Below are positions 31,653 to 39,899 of a stretch of 42,252 nt of DNA, in pieces (position 1 is the first letter of the stretch; each line of letters starts with the position of its first letter). The notes beneath the pieces were generated by a model. It was not told the origin of the DNA and ran no database searches. It worked only from the letters and a program-made list of their open reading frames with translations. Both the position numbers and the translations under genes were made by a program. Source of the DNA: Dawidia cretensis (lineage in GTDB: Bacteria > Bacteroidota > Bacteroidia > Cytophagales > Cyclobacteriaceae); NCBI RefSeq assembly GCF_018598175.1, contig NZ_JAHESE010000045.1:1-42252 (forward strand), in the 5' to 3' direction.

Positions 31653-32435
31653 TTATTTCCCGTTACCCAGGTCGTCGACCGTGAAGGTTGTGACCGGCTT
31701 GATCTTTAGATTGTTGGTTTCATAGGATAGAAAATACTCCGCCAGTCGCCGCTGCTCTTTGTCCTTAGAGCGTTTCATGTCGGCGATTTTGAGCTCCAAA
31801 TTTTCGAGCTTCGTAAAGTCTTCTTGGGTGCGGATCAGCACCGTTCTTCCTCCAATGGGTTCAAATACGGTGGACACACCTGAAAAGATGCCTTGCATCA
31901 CAGGTGGTTGTTCGCGAAAACCGATTTTATAAACATGGTGGATCTCCTTTCCACCGGTAGCCCGCATGCAAATAAACAGGCATCCATTTTTTAGTAACAT
32001 TTCGCCTGCATACAGCCATGTTGGTCCCTGAAGTTCAAACCAGATTGTATTGTTCTTTTCGATGATCCTTACCGGCGATCGCATGACGACGCCGATCTCT
32101 GCATTGCGGCGTACGTAACAGTAATAATTGCCGAGGCAACTCATGAGCACCGGGCTTCGCTCTTTATCCAGTTGATCGCATAATACGATGAAACTTTTTG
32201 CACCCAGATACTGCGCAAGCACGTCAAGTTTTGACTGGTTTAACGGCACCGTTTCAATGCCCGATTCCCGGGCTTTCTTTGTTTTCAGGTACATACTCTC
32301 ATATAAATACTTCTTTGTAATACCCTCGCTGATTTCTATTTCCATCGCGATAAATCCTTTGTTGTCCAGTCGCTGCTTCGTTTTTGCGGCAAGCATTTCC
32401 ATAAGGCGTTCGATGTAGGTGATATGTACGTCCAT
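31653..32435 (-). CDS. Hypothetical soluble protein
   Basis: A 260-residue protein from the ATG at 32433-32435 (MDVHITYIERLMEMLAAKTK); the frame is open to 32489 but that extension has an unlikely sequence. The N-terminal 80 residues are helical and charged, with ISEGITKKYLYESMYLKTKK followed by LNQSKLDVLAQYLGAKSFIVLCDQ, which looks like a small DNA- or protein-binding fold. The central part is beta-rich (YYCYVRRNAEIGVVMRSPVRII, GPTWLYAGEMLLKNGCLFICM). A helix with KLENLELKIADMKRSKDKEQRR is near the end. No export signal and no family recognised. Confidence 0.55.
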   Translation of the reverse strand: MDVHITYIERLMEMLAAKTKQRLDNKGFIAMEIEISEGITKKYLYESMYLKTKKARESGIETVPLNQSKLDVLAQYLGAKSFIVLCDQLDKERSPVLMSCLGNYYCYVRRNAEIGVVMRSPVRIIEKNNTIWFELQGPTWLYAGEMLLKNGCLFICMRATGGKEIHHVYKIGFREQPPVMQGIFSGVSTVFEPIGGRTVLIRTQEDFTKLENLELKIADMKRSKDKEQRRLAEYFLSYETNNLKIKPVTTFTVDDLGNGK

Positions 32436-32785
32436 GTTGATAAGGGTATAACAATTAGTGGATAAAAAAGGAATAAAACAGGAAATCATCGGAAAGTCAC
32501 GGGTAGGCTATCGTACGGCCTTTATTCACCTTTGAACTACGTTAACGCGATCGATCGATCAACGCTTGCGACGAGATGTTTACGCGGTGCTGCTTTCATG
32601 GAGGCAGCCACGGTAAAGATCTCCGGCAAGTCACACACTCCATGGCTTAAGTAAAGTTCCAGGCAACTGGCGAGAAATCCGCACGGGATTGAAATGACAG
32701 GTCCATCCAGACCTGCCCCGGGACTTCCATGCCTTTTCCGCCAGCCTTCTGGAGAATCTTCCGAAAACTAAAACTAGTAACAAAA

Positions 32786-32917
32786 ATGAAAACCTTTAAA
32801 TATCTATTGCTTGTCGTGTTTATTTCTATCACTGCTGTAAGCTGCACGGAGGAGTATGTTGCTCCTACGAATAACGAGGACATTCCGATCGTTATTCCGC
32901 CCCCGCCCAAACCGTAA
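32786..32917 (+). CDS. Tiny lipoprotein, 43 aa
   Basis: The start ATG at 32786 opens MKTFKYLLLVVFISITAVSC, a lipoprotein signal with cysteine 20 as the lipid site. Only 23 residues follow (TEEYVAPTNNEDIPIVIPPP and PKP). It is followed 13 bases after the stop by a strong terminator, so it is its own transcript. It precedes the sensor kinase gene by about 90 bases. Very short lipoproteins of this kind are common but usually uncharacterised; a link to the sensor kinase is speculation. Confidence 0.6.
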   Translation: MKTFKYLLLVVFISITAVSCTEEYVAPTNNEDIPIVIPPPPKP

Positions 32918-32930
32918 CGGGGCCTTTTAT

Positions 32931-32965
32931 ACGGTGGAGTCCTTGAGGACTTCACCGTTTTCTTT
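32931..32965 (+). terminator. Rho-independent terminator
   Basis: ACGGTGGAGTCC (32931-32942) pairs with GGACTTCACCGT (32947-32958) over 12 positions with one G-U pair and a TTGA loop, followed by TTTCTTTATCTT. It ends the tiny lipoprotein transcript. Confidence 0.85.
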
Positions 32966-33003
32966 ATCTTAGTATGATCTAACCAGCCTTGTGCTCTATC
33001 CGT

Positions 33004-34884
33004 ATGCGTTTTATATCTATAGGATGTGTGGTATTTGTACTCACGTTTACTAGCGCCGGTGCTCAGGATCGAAAGCTGGACAGCCTCCGGCGCGCCGTGC
33101 AGACCGAGCAGGCTGCCGGTAATCGGTATCGGACGTCCTTTTCCTTGTCTCATATCGGATTCTACTATAATAGTCTCAAGCGCGATGACAGCGCTTTTTA
33201 TTACTATAAATTGTCGCTTTCTCCACGGTTTAAGTCTGCCAACGATACCCTGAATGCTTCGTCGCTGAACGCGCTCGGTACGTTGTTACAGCGCAAGGGT
33301 ATGCTGGACAGCGCTATTTATTACTTTAGCGATGCGCTTTACCTATACCAACAGCATGGTAAACGCGGCAACGCGATGGCCGTAGAGATCAACCTGGCAA
33401 TGGTCTATAAAGAGATCGGTCTCTACGAAGAGGCACTTGATACGCTGTTAAACGCGCTCGACTATCTCGAACGCCGACCACCGGGTGCGTACCTGATCAT
33501 CGGCTACAATACACAAGGCAATATTTGCCTGAAGACAAGAGACTATCAGGATGCCCTCGTTTCTTTTAATAATGCCGTACACGCGGCACGGGCGGCGGGT
33601 ATCGACGCTTATATTGCGCCGCTACTCAACAACAAGGGCGAAACGTTTCTACGCCTGCATCGATACGATAGCGCCTTGAGCTGCTTGATCCGCGCTGAAA
33701 ATATAAAACGGAATGCGCGTGATACCAAGGCATTGGGAAAGACGTTAAACCTGCTCGGAGAAACATATATGGCACTGGGAGATGAGCGCCGTGCAACATC
33801 GCTTTTGCAGGAAGCCCTCGCCATTCATACCGCAGCCGATTCCCGCATCGACGAGATTATTGTACTCCATAATTTGATTGAACTGCAGCTGCGCCAACGA
33901 CGATATGCGGAGGCGGGTGAACTGCTGGACCGCGCCGAAAGGCTGGCGCGCGCAGGGCGTGCCCCCGATTACCTGCGCCAGTTATTGGAGCAACGACTGG
34001 CATTGTATCGCGCGATGCATCCAAACGACCTCACGGTAAAGATCGTGGAGGAATTGTTGATGGTTAAAGATAGTTTGCTGAACAAAGACAAGGCGCAGAG
34101 CCTTCAGGCCCTCAATATTCAGTATAAAACCCGGCAAAACCTGGAACAACTGGCGAAAATGGGCCAGGAGGCCATCCAGCATCAGCAATGGATCAATAGA
34201 CTCATTGGGCTGGCCATGGGGGTTACCATTGTGGTTATTGTGATATACCTATTGTACAGGTCCAGCCAGCAAAACAAGAGAAAAGCAGAGACGCTGTTTA
34301 AGGAGCTGAACCATCGGGTTAAGAATAACCTGCAAATATTGTCGAGCGTGCTAAGCCTGCAGTCGCAGAATGTGAAGGATGAAGACGCGCTGCTTGCGAT
34401 TAAAAGCAGCGAGAGCCGCGTCAACGCCATGGCGCTTATTCATAAGAAGCTTTACCGTGACGATAACAACCGCACCATCGATATGAAAGAGTATGTCGAA
34501 GAGCTGGGCGACTTCCTGGTGCATACCTATGGATTTACGACGGACCGACTGCAGCTGCGGATACAATGTGACGCGGTGTCCATCGATGTTGACAAGGCTA
34601 TTCCCATCGGGTTGATCCTGAACGAGCTGGTCAGCAATGCGCTGAAGTATGCGTATGACAAGCATCCGGCACCCGCGCTGGAGATCCGCTTACAGGAGCC
34701 ACGCGCAGGGGAGGTGCGGATCGATGTGCGCGACAACGGCGTGGGCATGGGTCCGCAGAAGACACGGGAGGGATCTGGCTCGTTTGGCCTGAAGATGGTG
34801 AATATGTTGATTAAAGAGTTGAAGGGAAAGGTCGATGTAGAAACCCAGGCCGGTACCGCCTATCGTATTGTATTACCCCTATAA
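33004..34884 (+). CDS. TPR-containing sensor histidine kinase (HisKA_2 type)
   Basis: A membrane sensor kinase of 626 residues from the ATG at 33004 (the frame extends to a TTG at 32989). A signal peptide (MRFISIGCVVFVLTFTSAGAQ) is followed by about 350 residues of tetratricopeptide repeats in the periplasm. One membrane helix (about 393-413; LIGLAMGVTIVVIVIYLLY) precedes the cytoplasmic HisKA_2 domain with the phospho-acceptor H437 in LFKELNHRVKNNLQILSSVL. The ATP-binding domain follows (N box LNELVSNALKYAY; VRDNGVGMGP; SFGLKMVNMLIKEL). It ends four bases before the response regulator ATG, so the pair is one operon. TPR-type HisKA_2 kinases with LytTR partners are common in Bacteroidota. Confidence 0.93.
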   Translation: MRFISIGCVVFVLTFTSAGAQDRKLDSLRRAVQTEQAAGNRYRTSFSLSHIGFYYNSLKRDDSAFYYYKLSLSPRFKSANDTLNASSLNALGTLLQRKGMLDSAIYYFSDALYLYQQHGKRGNAMAVEINLAMVYKEIGLYEEALDTLLNALDYLERRPPGAYLIIGYNTQGNICLKTRDYQDALVSFNNAVHAARAAGIDAYIAPLLNNKGETFLRLHRYDSALSCLIRAENIKRNARDTKALGKTLNLLGETYMALGDERRATSLLQEALAIHTAADSRIDEIIVLHNLIELQLRQRRYAEAGELLDRAERLARAGRAPDYLRQLLEQRLALYRAMHPNDLTVKIVEELLMVKDSLLNKDKAQSLQALNIQYKTRQNLEQLAKMGQEAIQHQQWINRLIGLAMGVTIVVIVIYLLYRSSQQNKRKAETLFKELNHRVKNNLQILSSVLSLQSQNVKDEDALLAIKSSESRVNAMALIHKKLYRDDNNRTIDMKEYVEELGDFLVHTYGFTTDRLQLRIQCDAVSIDVDKAIPIGLILNELVSNALKYAYDKHPAPALEIRLQEPRAGEVRIDVRDNGVGMGPQKTREGSGSFGLKMVNMLIKELKGKVDVETQAGTAYRIVLPL

Positions 34885-34888
34885 AGTT

Positions 34889-35605
34889 ATGACTGCTATA
34901 AACGTACTCATTGTGGAAGACAAAGCCCTGATTGCCGAGGACATTGCGGGCAAGCTACGCAAGCACGGACTGGAAGTTTCCGGCATATATGACTCCGGTG
35001 AAGCTGCCCTGGAGGCTGTGAAGACAACGCCGCCGGATCTTGTGCTGATGGACATTGAGCTGGCCGGCGCCATGGATGGTATTTCGGCGGCCCTTGTGCT
35101 GACACAAGAATACGACATACCGGTGATTTACCTGTCTGACTTTGCAGACCAAAAGACGCTGGAGCGCGCGAAGAAAACGCAACCCGCCGCCTATATTACC
35201 AAACCTTTTAACGAGGCTGACCTGGTACGGGCCATTGATATTGCTTTTACAAATGCCAATACGCATGCGGCCAGGCGCCCTGTTAAGAAAGACCATGTAT
35301 TTTTACGCGAAGATAACCAGGTGTTCCGCCGGCTGAAGCTCGACGACATTTTATACCTCCAGGCGGATCGTGCCTATTGTAACATCGTGACGGAAACAAA
35401 GGAGTACACCTTTTCCACCAGTATGAATCACATTTGGGAGCAACTGGGACAGGAGGATTTTGTGCGTGCGCATCGCTCGTATGTGGTGAATTTAAATCGT
35501 ATTGCGTCGCTCGATGGTAACGTCATTCATTTTGGTAAGAAGCAGGTGCAGATGAGCGATGGCTATCGGGAGGAAGTGCTGGGGAGACTGAAAATCATTC
35601 GGTAG
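34889..35605 (+). CDS. LytTR-type response regulator
   Basis: A cytoplasmic response regulator of 238 residues (ATG at 34889). The receiver domain (1-125) has the acidic pocket in VLIVEDKALIAEDI, phospho-acceptor D55 in DLVLMDIELAGAMDG and a late lysine in AAYITKPFNEADL. The LytTR DNA-binding domain (about 135-238) has DDILYLQADRAYCNIVT, RAHRSYVVNLNRI and GYREEVLGRLK. It follows the TPR sensor kinase by four bases and will be its partner. Regulated genes are unknown; LytTR proteins often control their own neighbourhood. Confidence 0.93.
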   Translation: MTAINVLIVEDKALIAEDIAGKLRKHGLEVSGIYDSGEAALEAVKTTPPDLVLMDIELAGAMDGISAALVLTQEYDIPVIYLSDFADQKTLERAKKTQPAAYITKPFNEADLVRAIDIAFTNANTHAARRPVKKDHVFLREDNQVFRRLKLDDILYLQADRAYCNIVTETKEYTFSTSMNHIWEQLGQEDFVRAHRSYVVNLNRIASLDGNVIHFGKKQVQMSDGYREEVLGRLKIIR

Positions 35606-35691
35606 ACTTCGGAAAAGTACCCGTTGTACCCGGAAAGTGGGTTTGTGAGTTATTCCTGTTTAGTAGAGTATTAACGCTAAATACGAAAGGG

Positions 35692-36789
35692 ATGGCTAAA
35701 GCTAAATACCGGTATGACGTCTTCATCTCGCACGCGGTGGAGGATAAGATGGCTATTGCCAACGAATTGTACGATGCGCTGGTGGCGAAGGGAGTAAAAG
35801 TATGGTATTCGGGCAAAGAGCTCAGTATCGGCGAGCGCTTAATTGACACCATCTTTCAGGGACTTGATAAATGCCGTTTCGGCGTCGTGATCTTAAGCCC
35901 GACCTATCTGACCAAGATCTGGGCATTGGGTGAGTTTTTCACCTTTTTGCGCCGGGAGCAACAGGAGAATAAAAATCTGATCCTTCCGGTACTATATGAT
36001 ATTACACCGGAAGAGCTGGCGGCACGGTATCCGCTGATGGCGGATATTGTTGCTGTACGGGCAACAAAAGGAATCGACTACGTCGCTACGGAGATCTGTC
36101 GGGCTGTGGGCATATGCCCGGAAACGCCGCCGCCACCGGTTTTCAACTGGAAACGAATCCTGCTGATAGCCTGTGCCTGTCTCCTGTTAACGCTGGCCGT
36201 GTACGGCATCATACCCTTCTTTTCTCAATATCCTAAAGCAGCCATCGTGACGGAAGCGATTGAACATCGCATCCATGATTTGCAACGGGCGACAGATCAG
36301 AATTTGCAAGGGCTTATCCGCCGGCAGCAGATGAATCCTGAGGGGTTGTCGCGTGCCGTCGTTTTATATGATAGCTTTTTGAATACGAATTCGTACTACC
36401 GAAACGAATATACTGTGGTCTGGCCCGGCAAAGAAGTTTCCGGGCGACATAACGTCGAGATGACACTGAAACGACCCATGAAGGAGTTCACGCCGGCTAA
36501 TCAGTATGGCATGGTTAATCCACAAGTGTATGCAAGCGCTTCCTCCTGGGTGTTTTATAACCCGCAGTCGGTCACGTATACAACTATCGTTGCGCCCGAG
36601 CAGGGGGAAGGTTACGCCGTGACGGTGACGTATTCCGAGGGAGTACGCATGGTATACACCACGCTCGACTTTCCGAAGTCTGCGAGCGACACCAAACGCC
36701 ATCAGGTCACGATCACCGCCTTGCCCCCTACGGAGACCTACACGTTTGTACAAGCGGGCGATGCCTGGGTGCTGCAGGGCGTGAAATAG
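35692..36789 (+). CDS. TIR-domain protein with transmembrane segment
   Basis: A 365-residue protein. The N-terminal TIR domain (about 6-145) opens RYDVFISHAVEDKMAIANEL, with SIGERLIDTIFQGLDKCRFGVVILSPTYLTKIW. It has a glutamate at residue 81 in WALGEFFTFLRRE, the position of the catalytic glutamate in NAD-consuming TIRs. A membrane helix (about 155-177; ILLIACACLLLTLAVYGIIPFF) follows, then about 185 residues, probably periplasmic (topology inferred), beta-rich (YRNEYTVVWPGKEVSGRH, YTTIVAPEQGEGYAVTVTY). TIR proteins act in NAD depletion or signalling; a TIR-membrane-outer domain layout suggests sensing outside and acting inside. It lies just after the LytTR regulator but shows no overlap with it, so its regulation is open. 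Confidence 0.82.
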   Translation: MAKAKYRYDVFISHAVEDKMAIANELYDALVAKGVKVWYSGKELSIGERLIDTIFQGLDKCRFGVVILSPTYLTKIWALGEFFTFLRREQQENKNLILPVLYDITPEELAARYPLMADIVAVRATKGIDYVATEICRAVGICPETPPPPVFNWKRILLIACACLLLTLAVYGIIPFFSQYPKAAIVTEAIEHRIHDLQRATDQNLQGLIRRQQMNPEGLSRAVVLYDSFLNTNSYYRNEYTVVWPGKEVSGRHNVEMTLKRPMKEFTPANQYGMVNPQVYASASSWVFYNPQSVTYTTIVAPEQGEGYAVTVTYSEGVRMVYTTLDFPKSASDTKRHQVTITALPPTETYTFVQAGDAWVLQGVK

Positions 36790-36900
36790 TGTGGAAAGCT
36801 TATTTTGTCCAAGGGAAAAAATAGCGTTTCGTCCGGAAAGTTGGGTAGCACGAATTGCGGCGGTAAAGCAGTTTTAGCGCATAGTTAACCCCTATGTGTT

Positions 36901-37161
36901 ATGAGCTTAAGTAAAGTATTAGAGGACTGGTCCGATTATGATAACCGGAAACAAAAGAAGGAGGACTCACACTTCTTTTCCTGCACCGAAAAATGGGAAA
37001 TAGATTACCTTGTCGACAAGATCCACGAAGCTTTTGGCTACCTCGACCGGCTGGCCATTCGCGATGCGATAACCCATTTCTGCAACCGCAGCAACGCCCC
37101 GCACCCCCGAAAGATCTTTGTCACGAGTGTACTGATGCGGTTAGGAGTCGTCGCCTCATGA
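36901..37161 (+). CDS. Hypothetical small protein (first gene of accessory operon)
   Basis: An 86-residue protein starting MSLSKVLEDWSDYDNRKQKK. It contains SCTEKWEIDYLVDKIHEAFGYLDRLAIRDAITHFC and ends APHPRKIFVTSVLMRLGVVAS. It is helical, soluble and has two cysteines; I recognise no family. Its stop overlaps the start of the next gene by ATGA (37158-37161), indicating translational coupling. Upstream (36790-36900) is about 110 bases where the operon promoter must lie. Confidence 0.6.
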   Translation: MSLSKVLEDWSDYDNRKQKKEDSHFFSCTEKWEIDYLVDKIHEAFGYLDRLAIRDAITHFCNRSNAPHPRKIFVTSVLMRLGVVAS

Positions 37162-37577
37162 AAAAGCTAACGTTGTTTATCTGGTGTCTGTGGCTGTTGG
37201 CTTGCACCGCGCCACCGGTCGAGGCCCAGACGGTATATGTTACGAAGACAGGCAAGAAGTATCACGACGACTACTGCCAGTACCTGCGTACCAGTAAGAT
37301 CGAGATCACATTGTCGAAGGCGCTGGAGCTTGGCTACGACGCCTGCAGCGTCTGCAATCCCGCGGTGGAGGTGGACGACGCTGCTGAGGCTGACGAGGCG
37401 ACCCCTGCATCAGAGAAATCTGACGATCGTAATACGCCGGCCCCTTCATCAAAACCAGCTCGCCCGGCACCGGCGAAGAAAGCGACGACTTCATCGCAGT
37501 GTAGTGCGTTGACAAAAGCCGGTGCGCGTTGTAAGCGTGCCGCCAGCGCCAATGGTCGTTGCTGGCAACATCAGTGA
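37158..37577 (+). CDS. Exported Cys-rich protein with DUF5763-like zinc-binding tail
   Basis: An exported protein of 139 residues: MKKLTLFIWCLWLLACTAPP is a signal (possibly lipoprotein, cysteine 16). The mature N-terminal part TVYVTKTGKKYHDDYCQYLR with YDACSVCNP resembles the short Ada-type or nuclease-associated cysteine motif. A low-complexity linker (E, A, P, K-rich) leads to the C-terminal QCSALTKAGARCKRAA and GRCWQHQ, a C-x-x-x-T-x-x-G-x-x-C-x-x-x-A...C-x-x-H pattern like DUF5763. Metal binding is likely. It is translationally coupled to the preceding gene. Function unknown. Confidence 0.7.
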   Translation: MKKLTLFIWCLWLLACTAPPVEAQTVYVTKTGKKYHDDYCQYLRTSKIEITLSKALELGYDACSVCNPAVEVDDAAEADEATPASEKSDDRNTPAPSSKPARPAPAKKATTSSQCSALTKAGARCKRAASANGRCWQHQ

Positions 37578-37688
37578 CGATCGGAAAGCTCTCAGCCAGG
37601 GCAGGAAGACGCGTGATAGGGTTGGGAAAGTACGTTGTTCGAAAGCCCGCCGCCATCGCGTACTTCATATCGTCAACGCACCAACACC

Positions 37689-38006
37689 ATGTATCGCGCT
37701 ATCTTCCTGTTCCTGCTGTTATTTACGCACTGTAGCACCGCGGATACTCCGCTATGCCCCGATAAGACCTGTGATGACTACGCCACGCAGGCTGAAGCGC
37801 AAGCCGCTTTCGACGCCGATCCATCGTGCCTGGGCGAACTTGATAATGACAACGACGGCAAAGCCTGCGAGCATCTCACAGATGGTACCACGCCTGGTAC
37901 GAACTGCCCATCCACGTCATCTTGTGGTTGTTCAGGGAAGAAAAAAGACAACTGCGGCGGGCCGTGTTGTGAGTGGACGACAGGAAGCGGCTGTGGATGT
38001 AAATAG
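37689..38006 (+). CDS. Excalibur-domain lipoprotein
   Basis: A lipoprotein of 105 residues from the ATG at 37689 (MYRAIFLFLLLFTHC); the longer reading from 37635 lacks a reasonable N-terminus. The Excalibur calcium-binding motif is clear in CDDYATQAEAQAAFDADPSCLG followed by ELDNDNDGKACEHL. The C-terminus is cysteine-rich (CPSTSSCGCSGKKKDNCGGPCC, then GCGCK). Excalibur domains are extracellular and often accompany nucleases; no nuclease is fused here but an HNH gene lies downstream in the same operon. Confidence 0.8.
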   Translation: MYRAIFLFLLLFTHCSTADTPLCPDKTCDDYATQAEAQAAFDADPSCLGELDNDNDGKACEHLTDGTTPGTNCPSTSSCGCSGKKKDNCGGPCCEWTTGSGCGCK

Positions 38007-38040
38007 TAATATCAAGAATCACCTATTAAATACTATAACC

Positions 38041-38379
38041 ATGAACAATCCCAAATTCGAAATCTTCAAAGCTAAGAATGGCGAGTTCTACTTCCGCTTT
38101 AAGGCCGGAAACGGCAAAATCATTATAATTAGTGAAGGATATGTTGGCAAACCTTCCTGCGTCAATGGCATCGACTCTGTGAAGCGCAACGCTCCGAATG
38201 ACAATCGTTATGAACGGACCGATAAGACAGATGATTATCGGTTTAATTTGAAAGCAGAGAATGGCCAGGTGATTGCACGTAGCAGCGAGGGATATACTAC
38301 TAAAGTAAATCGTGAGAACGCTATTGACGTTGTCAAGAAAGAGGCCCCGAACGCTCCTACCGAGGATCAGACTGTCTAA
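38041..38379 (+). CDS. DUF1508 (YegP-like) tandem-repeat protein
   Basis: A 112-residue protein from the ATG at 38041, MNNPKFEIFKAKNGEFYFRF. It contains two tandem DUF1508 repeats, each with a phi-KAGNG-type strand and a GY-x-x-K/T segment: KIIIISEGYVGKPSCVNGID and QVIARSSEGYTTKVNRENAI, each followed by a helix (DSVKRNAP, DVVKKEAP). YegP-type proteins of this size are small and cytoplasmic with unknown role. It starts 34 bases after the Excalibur gene. Upstream codons in this frame run over the Excalibur gene and are not real. Confidence 0.85.
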   Translation: MNNPKFEIFKAKNGEFYFRFKAGNGKIIIISEGYVGKPSCVNGIDSVKRNAPNDNRYERTDKTDDYRFNLKAENGQVIARSSEGYTTKVNRENAIDVVKKEAPNAPTEDQTV

Positions 38380-38392
38380 CCATCTTTTGTAT

Positions 38393-39502
38393 ATGGCTTG
38401 GTCTTTCAGAAAGTCGAAATCTTTTGGCCCATTTCGTTTTTCATTCTCCAATCGAGGGGTGGGTATGTCGATGGGTGTGAAGGGTGCGCGGATCGGGGTG
38501 AACAGTCGGGGTACGCATGTTACGCTTGGTGCTAACGGCATTTATTATCGAAAGAATATTCGTGGTAAATCGCGTATTTCTGCCGTAGATACCTGGTCGG
38601 TCAAACAAGCCGAGTTTGAAGCAAAGGTACGCGACGTGGAAGACGATGCTGCGATGAACAGTCTGACGGATGTGGACTCGCAGGATTTTGTATCCGAATT
38701 GGAATCAAAGGCTGGCCAATTTGCATTTTATAAACCGGTTCTTATTGCTGGCTTGATCGGAATGATGCTGTATGTTGGATTCTGCCAGTCTCGGTCAGCG
38801 GATATGCCGATATTTCTGGTGTTGGGCATCGTGTTGATGGCCGGGTGGGTAACGTCTCTTGTCTGGATTCGACGATGGGATGAGCGACGAAGAACGATGT
38901 TTGTGGACTATACCATGGAGGAAGGACATCGTGAATTGTACGATAAATTCATTCTGTCTTTTCAGGAATTCGCCACGACATCCCGGATTTGGCATAATGT
39001 AGCTACCGAGACCCTTGAGGATCGCCGTCGCCATGGTGGCGCCAATCAATCGGTGGATCGTACTCTGATCAAGGAGATTTCGTCCCACCGCCTTCCATCA
39101 CCGCACCTGGTCATGAACGTGTCGGTGCCTTACATGCACCTGGCTGATAAAGAGGTATACTTTTTTCCCGAAAGGATTATTTTCCGAAGGGGGCGGCAGC
39201 TTGGGGCGGTGTTTTATAAAAACATTCAGATCAAGCGGGAGGACGTTCGGTTTCAGGAGAGCGAAAGTTTACTGGCGGACGCGACCGTAGTCGATCAACG
39301 GTGGCAATACCTAAACAAAGATGGTGAGCCGGACCGACGCTTTAAAGGCAATCGGCTATTATCAATCTGCCTATATACGGAATACACCTTTACGTCCGGG
39401 CAAGGATGGAACGACACGATCATGACCTCGCGCACCGGCGCCATGGATCGGTTTGCCGAGTTTATCAGATTGATAGGTGAATACCAGCGAAAAGCTACAT
39501 AA
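38393..39502 (+). CDS. DUF4236 membrane protein
   Basis: A 369-residue protein from the ATG at 38393 (MAWSFRKSKSFGPFRFSFSN). The first 60 residues are the DUF4236 domain: RGVGMSMGVKGARIGVNSRG then THVTLGANGIYYRK. Two membrane helices follow (VLIAGLIGMMLYVGFC and MPIFLVLGIVLMAGWVTSLVW, about 120-165). A large cytoplasmic-looking domain is beta-rich (HLADKEVYFFPERIIFRRGR, GAVFYKNIQIKREDVRFQ). DUF4236 proteins are widespread in phage-related and accessory islands with no known function. It ends one base before the HNH gene. Confidence 0.85.
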   Translation: MAWSFRKSKSFGPFRFSFSNRGVGMSMGVKGARIGVNSRGTHVTLGANGIYYRKNIRGKSRISAVDTWSVKQAEFEAKVRDVEDDAAMNSLTDVDSQDFVSELESKAGQFAFYKPVLIAGLIGMMLYVGFCQSRSADMPIFLVLGIVLMAGWVTSLVWIRRWDERRRTMFVDYTMEEGHRELYDKFILSFQEFATTSRIWHNVATETLEDRRRHGGANQSVDRTLIKEISSHRLPSPHLVMNVSVPYMHLADKEVYFFPERIIFRRGRQLGAVFYKNIQIKREDVRFQESESLLADATVVDQRWQYLNKDGEPDRRFKGNRLLSICLYTEYTFTSGQGWNDTIMTSRTGAMDRFAEFIRLIGEYQRKAT

Positions 39503-39503
39503 T

Positions 39504-39887
39504 ATGGAAAGTCGGTTTCATGTCGGTAAGATCCGGAACAGCTCGCTGACCCGGTCGCGTTTTGGCGACTATGATTTTAAAGATCAGATCGTGGCGCAGA
39601 TTGAGATTGAATTGCCAGAAAAGGGTCACGGTAGTTATGGGAAACTATTGTTTGACAAGCGCTGGTTTGCCCGCCGGGCTGAAATTCTGGAGCGCGATAA
39701 TAGTTGCTGCGTGCTCTGTGCCAGTGGTGACAAGCTGCAGATACATCACCGCCAATATCACTACATCGTTTCTCTGCGACAGTTTAAGGCCCCGTGGGAT
39801 TATGCCGACAATTTGATGATCACGCTCTGTGAGCGTTGCCACGGTCGGGGCCATGCCCAATATCACGTACCTATTATCTACCTGTAA
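39504..39887 (+). CDS. HNH-type endonuclease-like protein
   Basis: A 127-residue protein from the ATG at 39504 (MESRFHVGKIRNSSLTRSRF). The HNH core has C69-x-x-C72 (CVLCASGD), then LQIHHRQYHY with H81-H82, the asparagine in DYADNLMITLC, and C109-x-x-C112-H (CERCHGRGH). The zinc site C...C/C...C and the HH-N-H arrangement support an HNH nuclease fold. There is no export signal, so it is cytoplasmic. It starts one base after the DUF4236 stop and must be cotranslated. Target unknown. Confidence 0.82.
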   Translation: MESRFHVGKIRNSSLTRSRFGDYDFKDQIVAQIEIELPEKGHGSYGKLLFDKRWFARRAEILERDNSCCVLCASGDKLQIHHRQYHYIVSLRQFKAPWDYADNLMITLCERCHGRGHAQYHVPIIYL

Positions 39888-39899
39888 TCTACTTGTAAT

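Noticed and set aside
32647-33153. 168-codon minus-strand ORF
   Set aside because: It covers the lipoprotein gene and its terminator on the other strand and reads as low-quality sequence (glycine and threonine runs).
37522-38040. N-terminal extension of the DUF1508 frame
   Set aside because: It overlaps the Excalibur lipoprotein in another frame and lacks protein-like sequence until the ATG at 38041.
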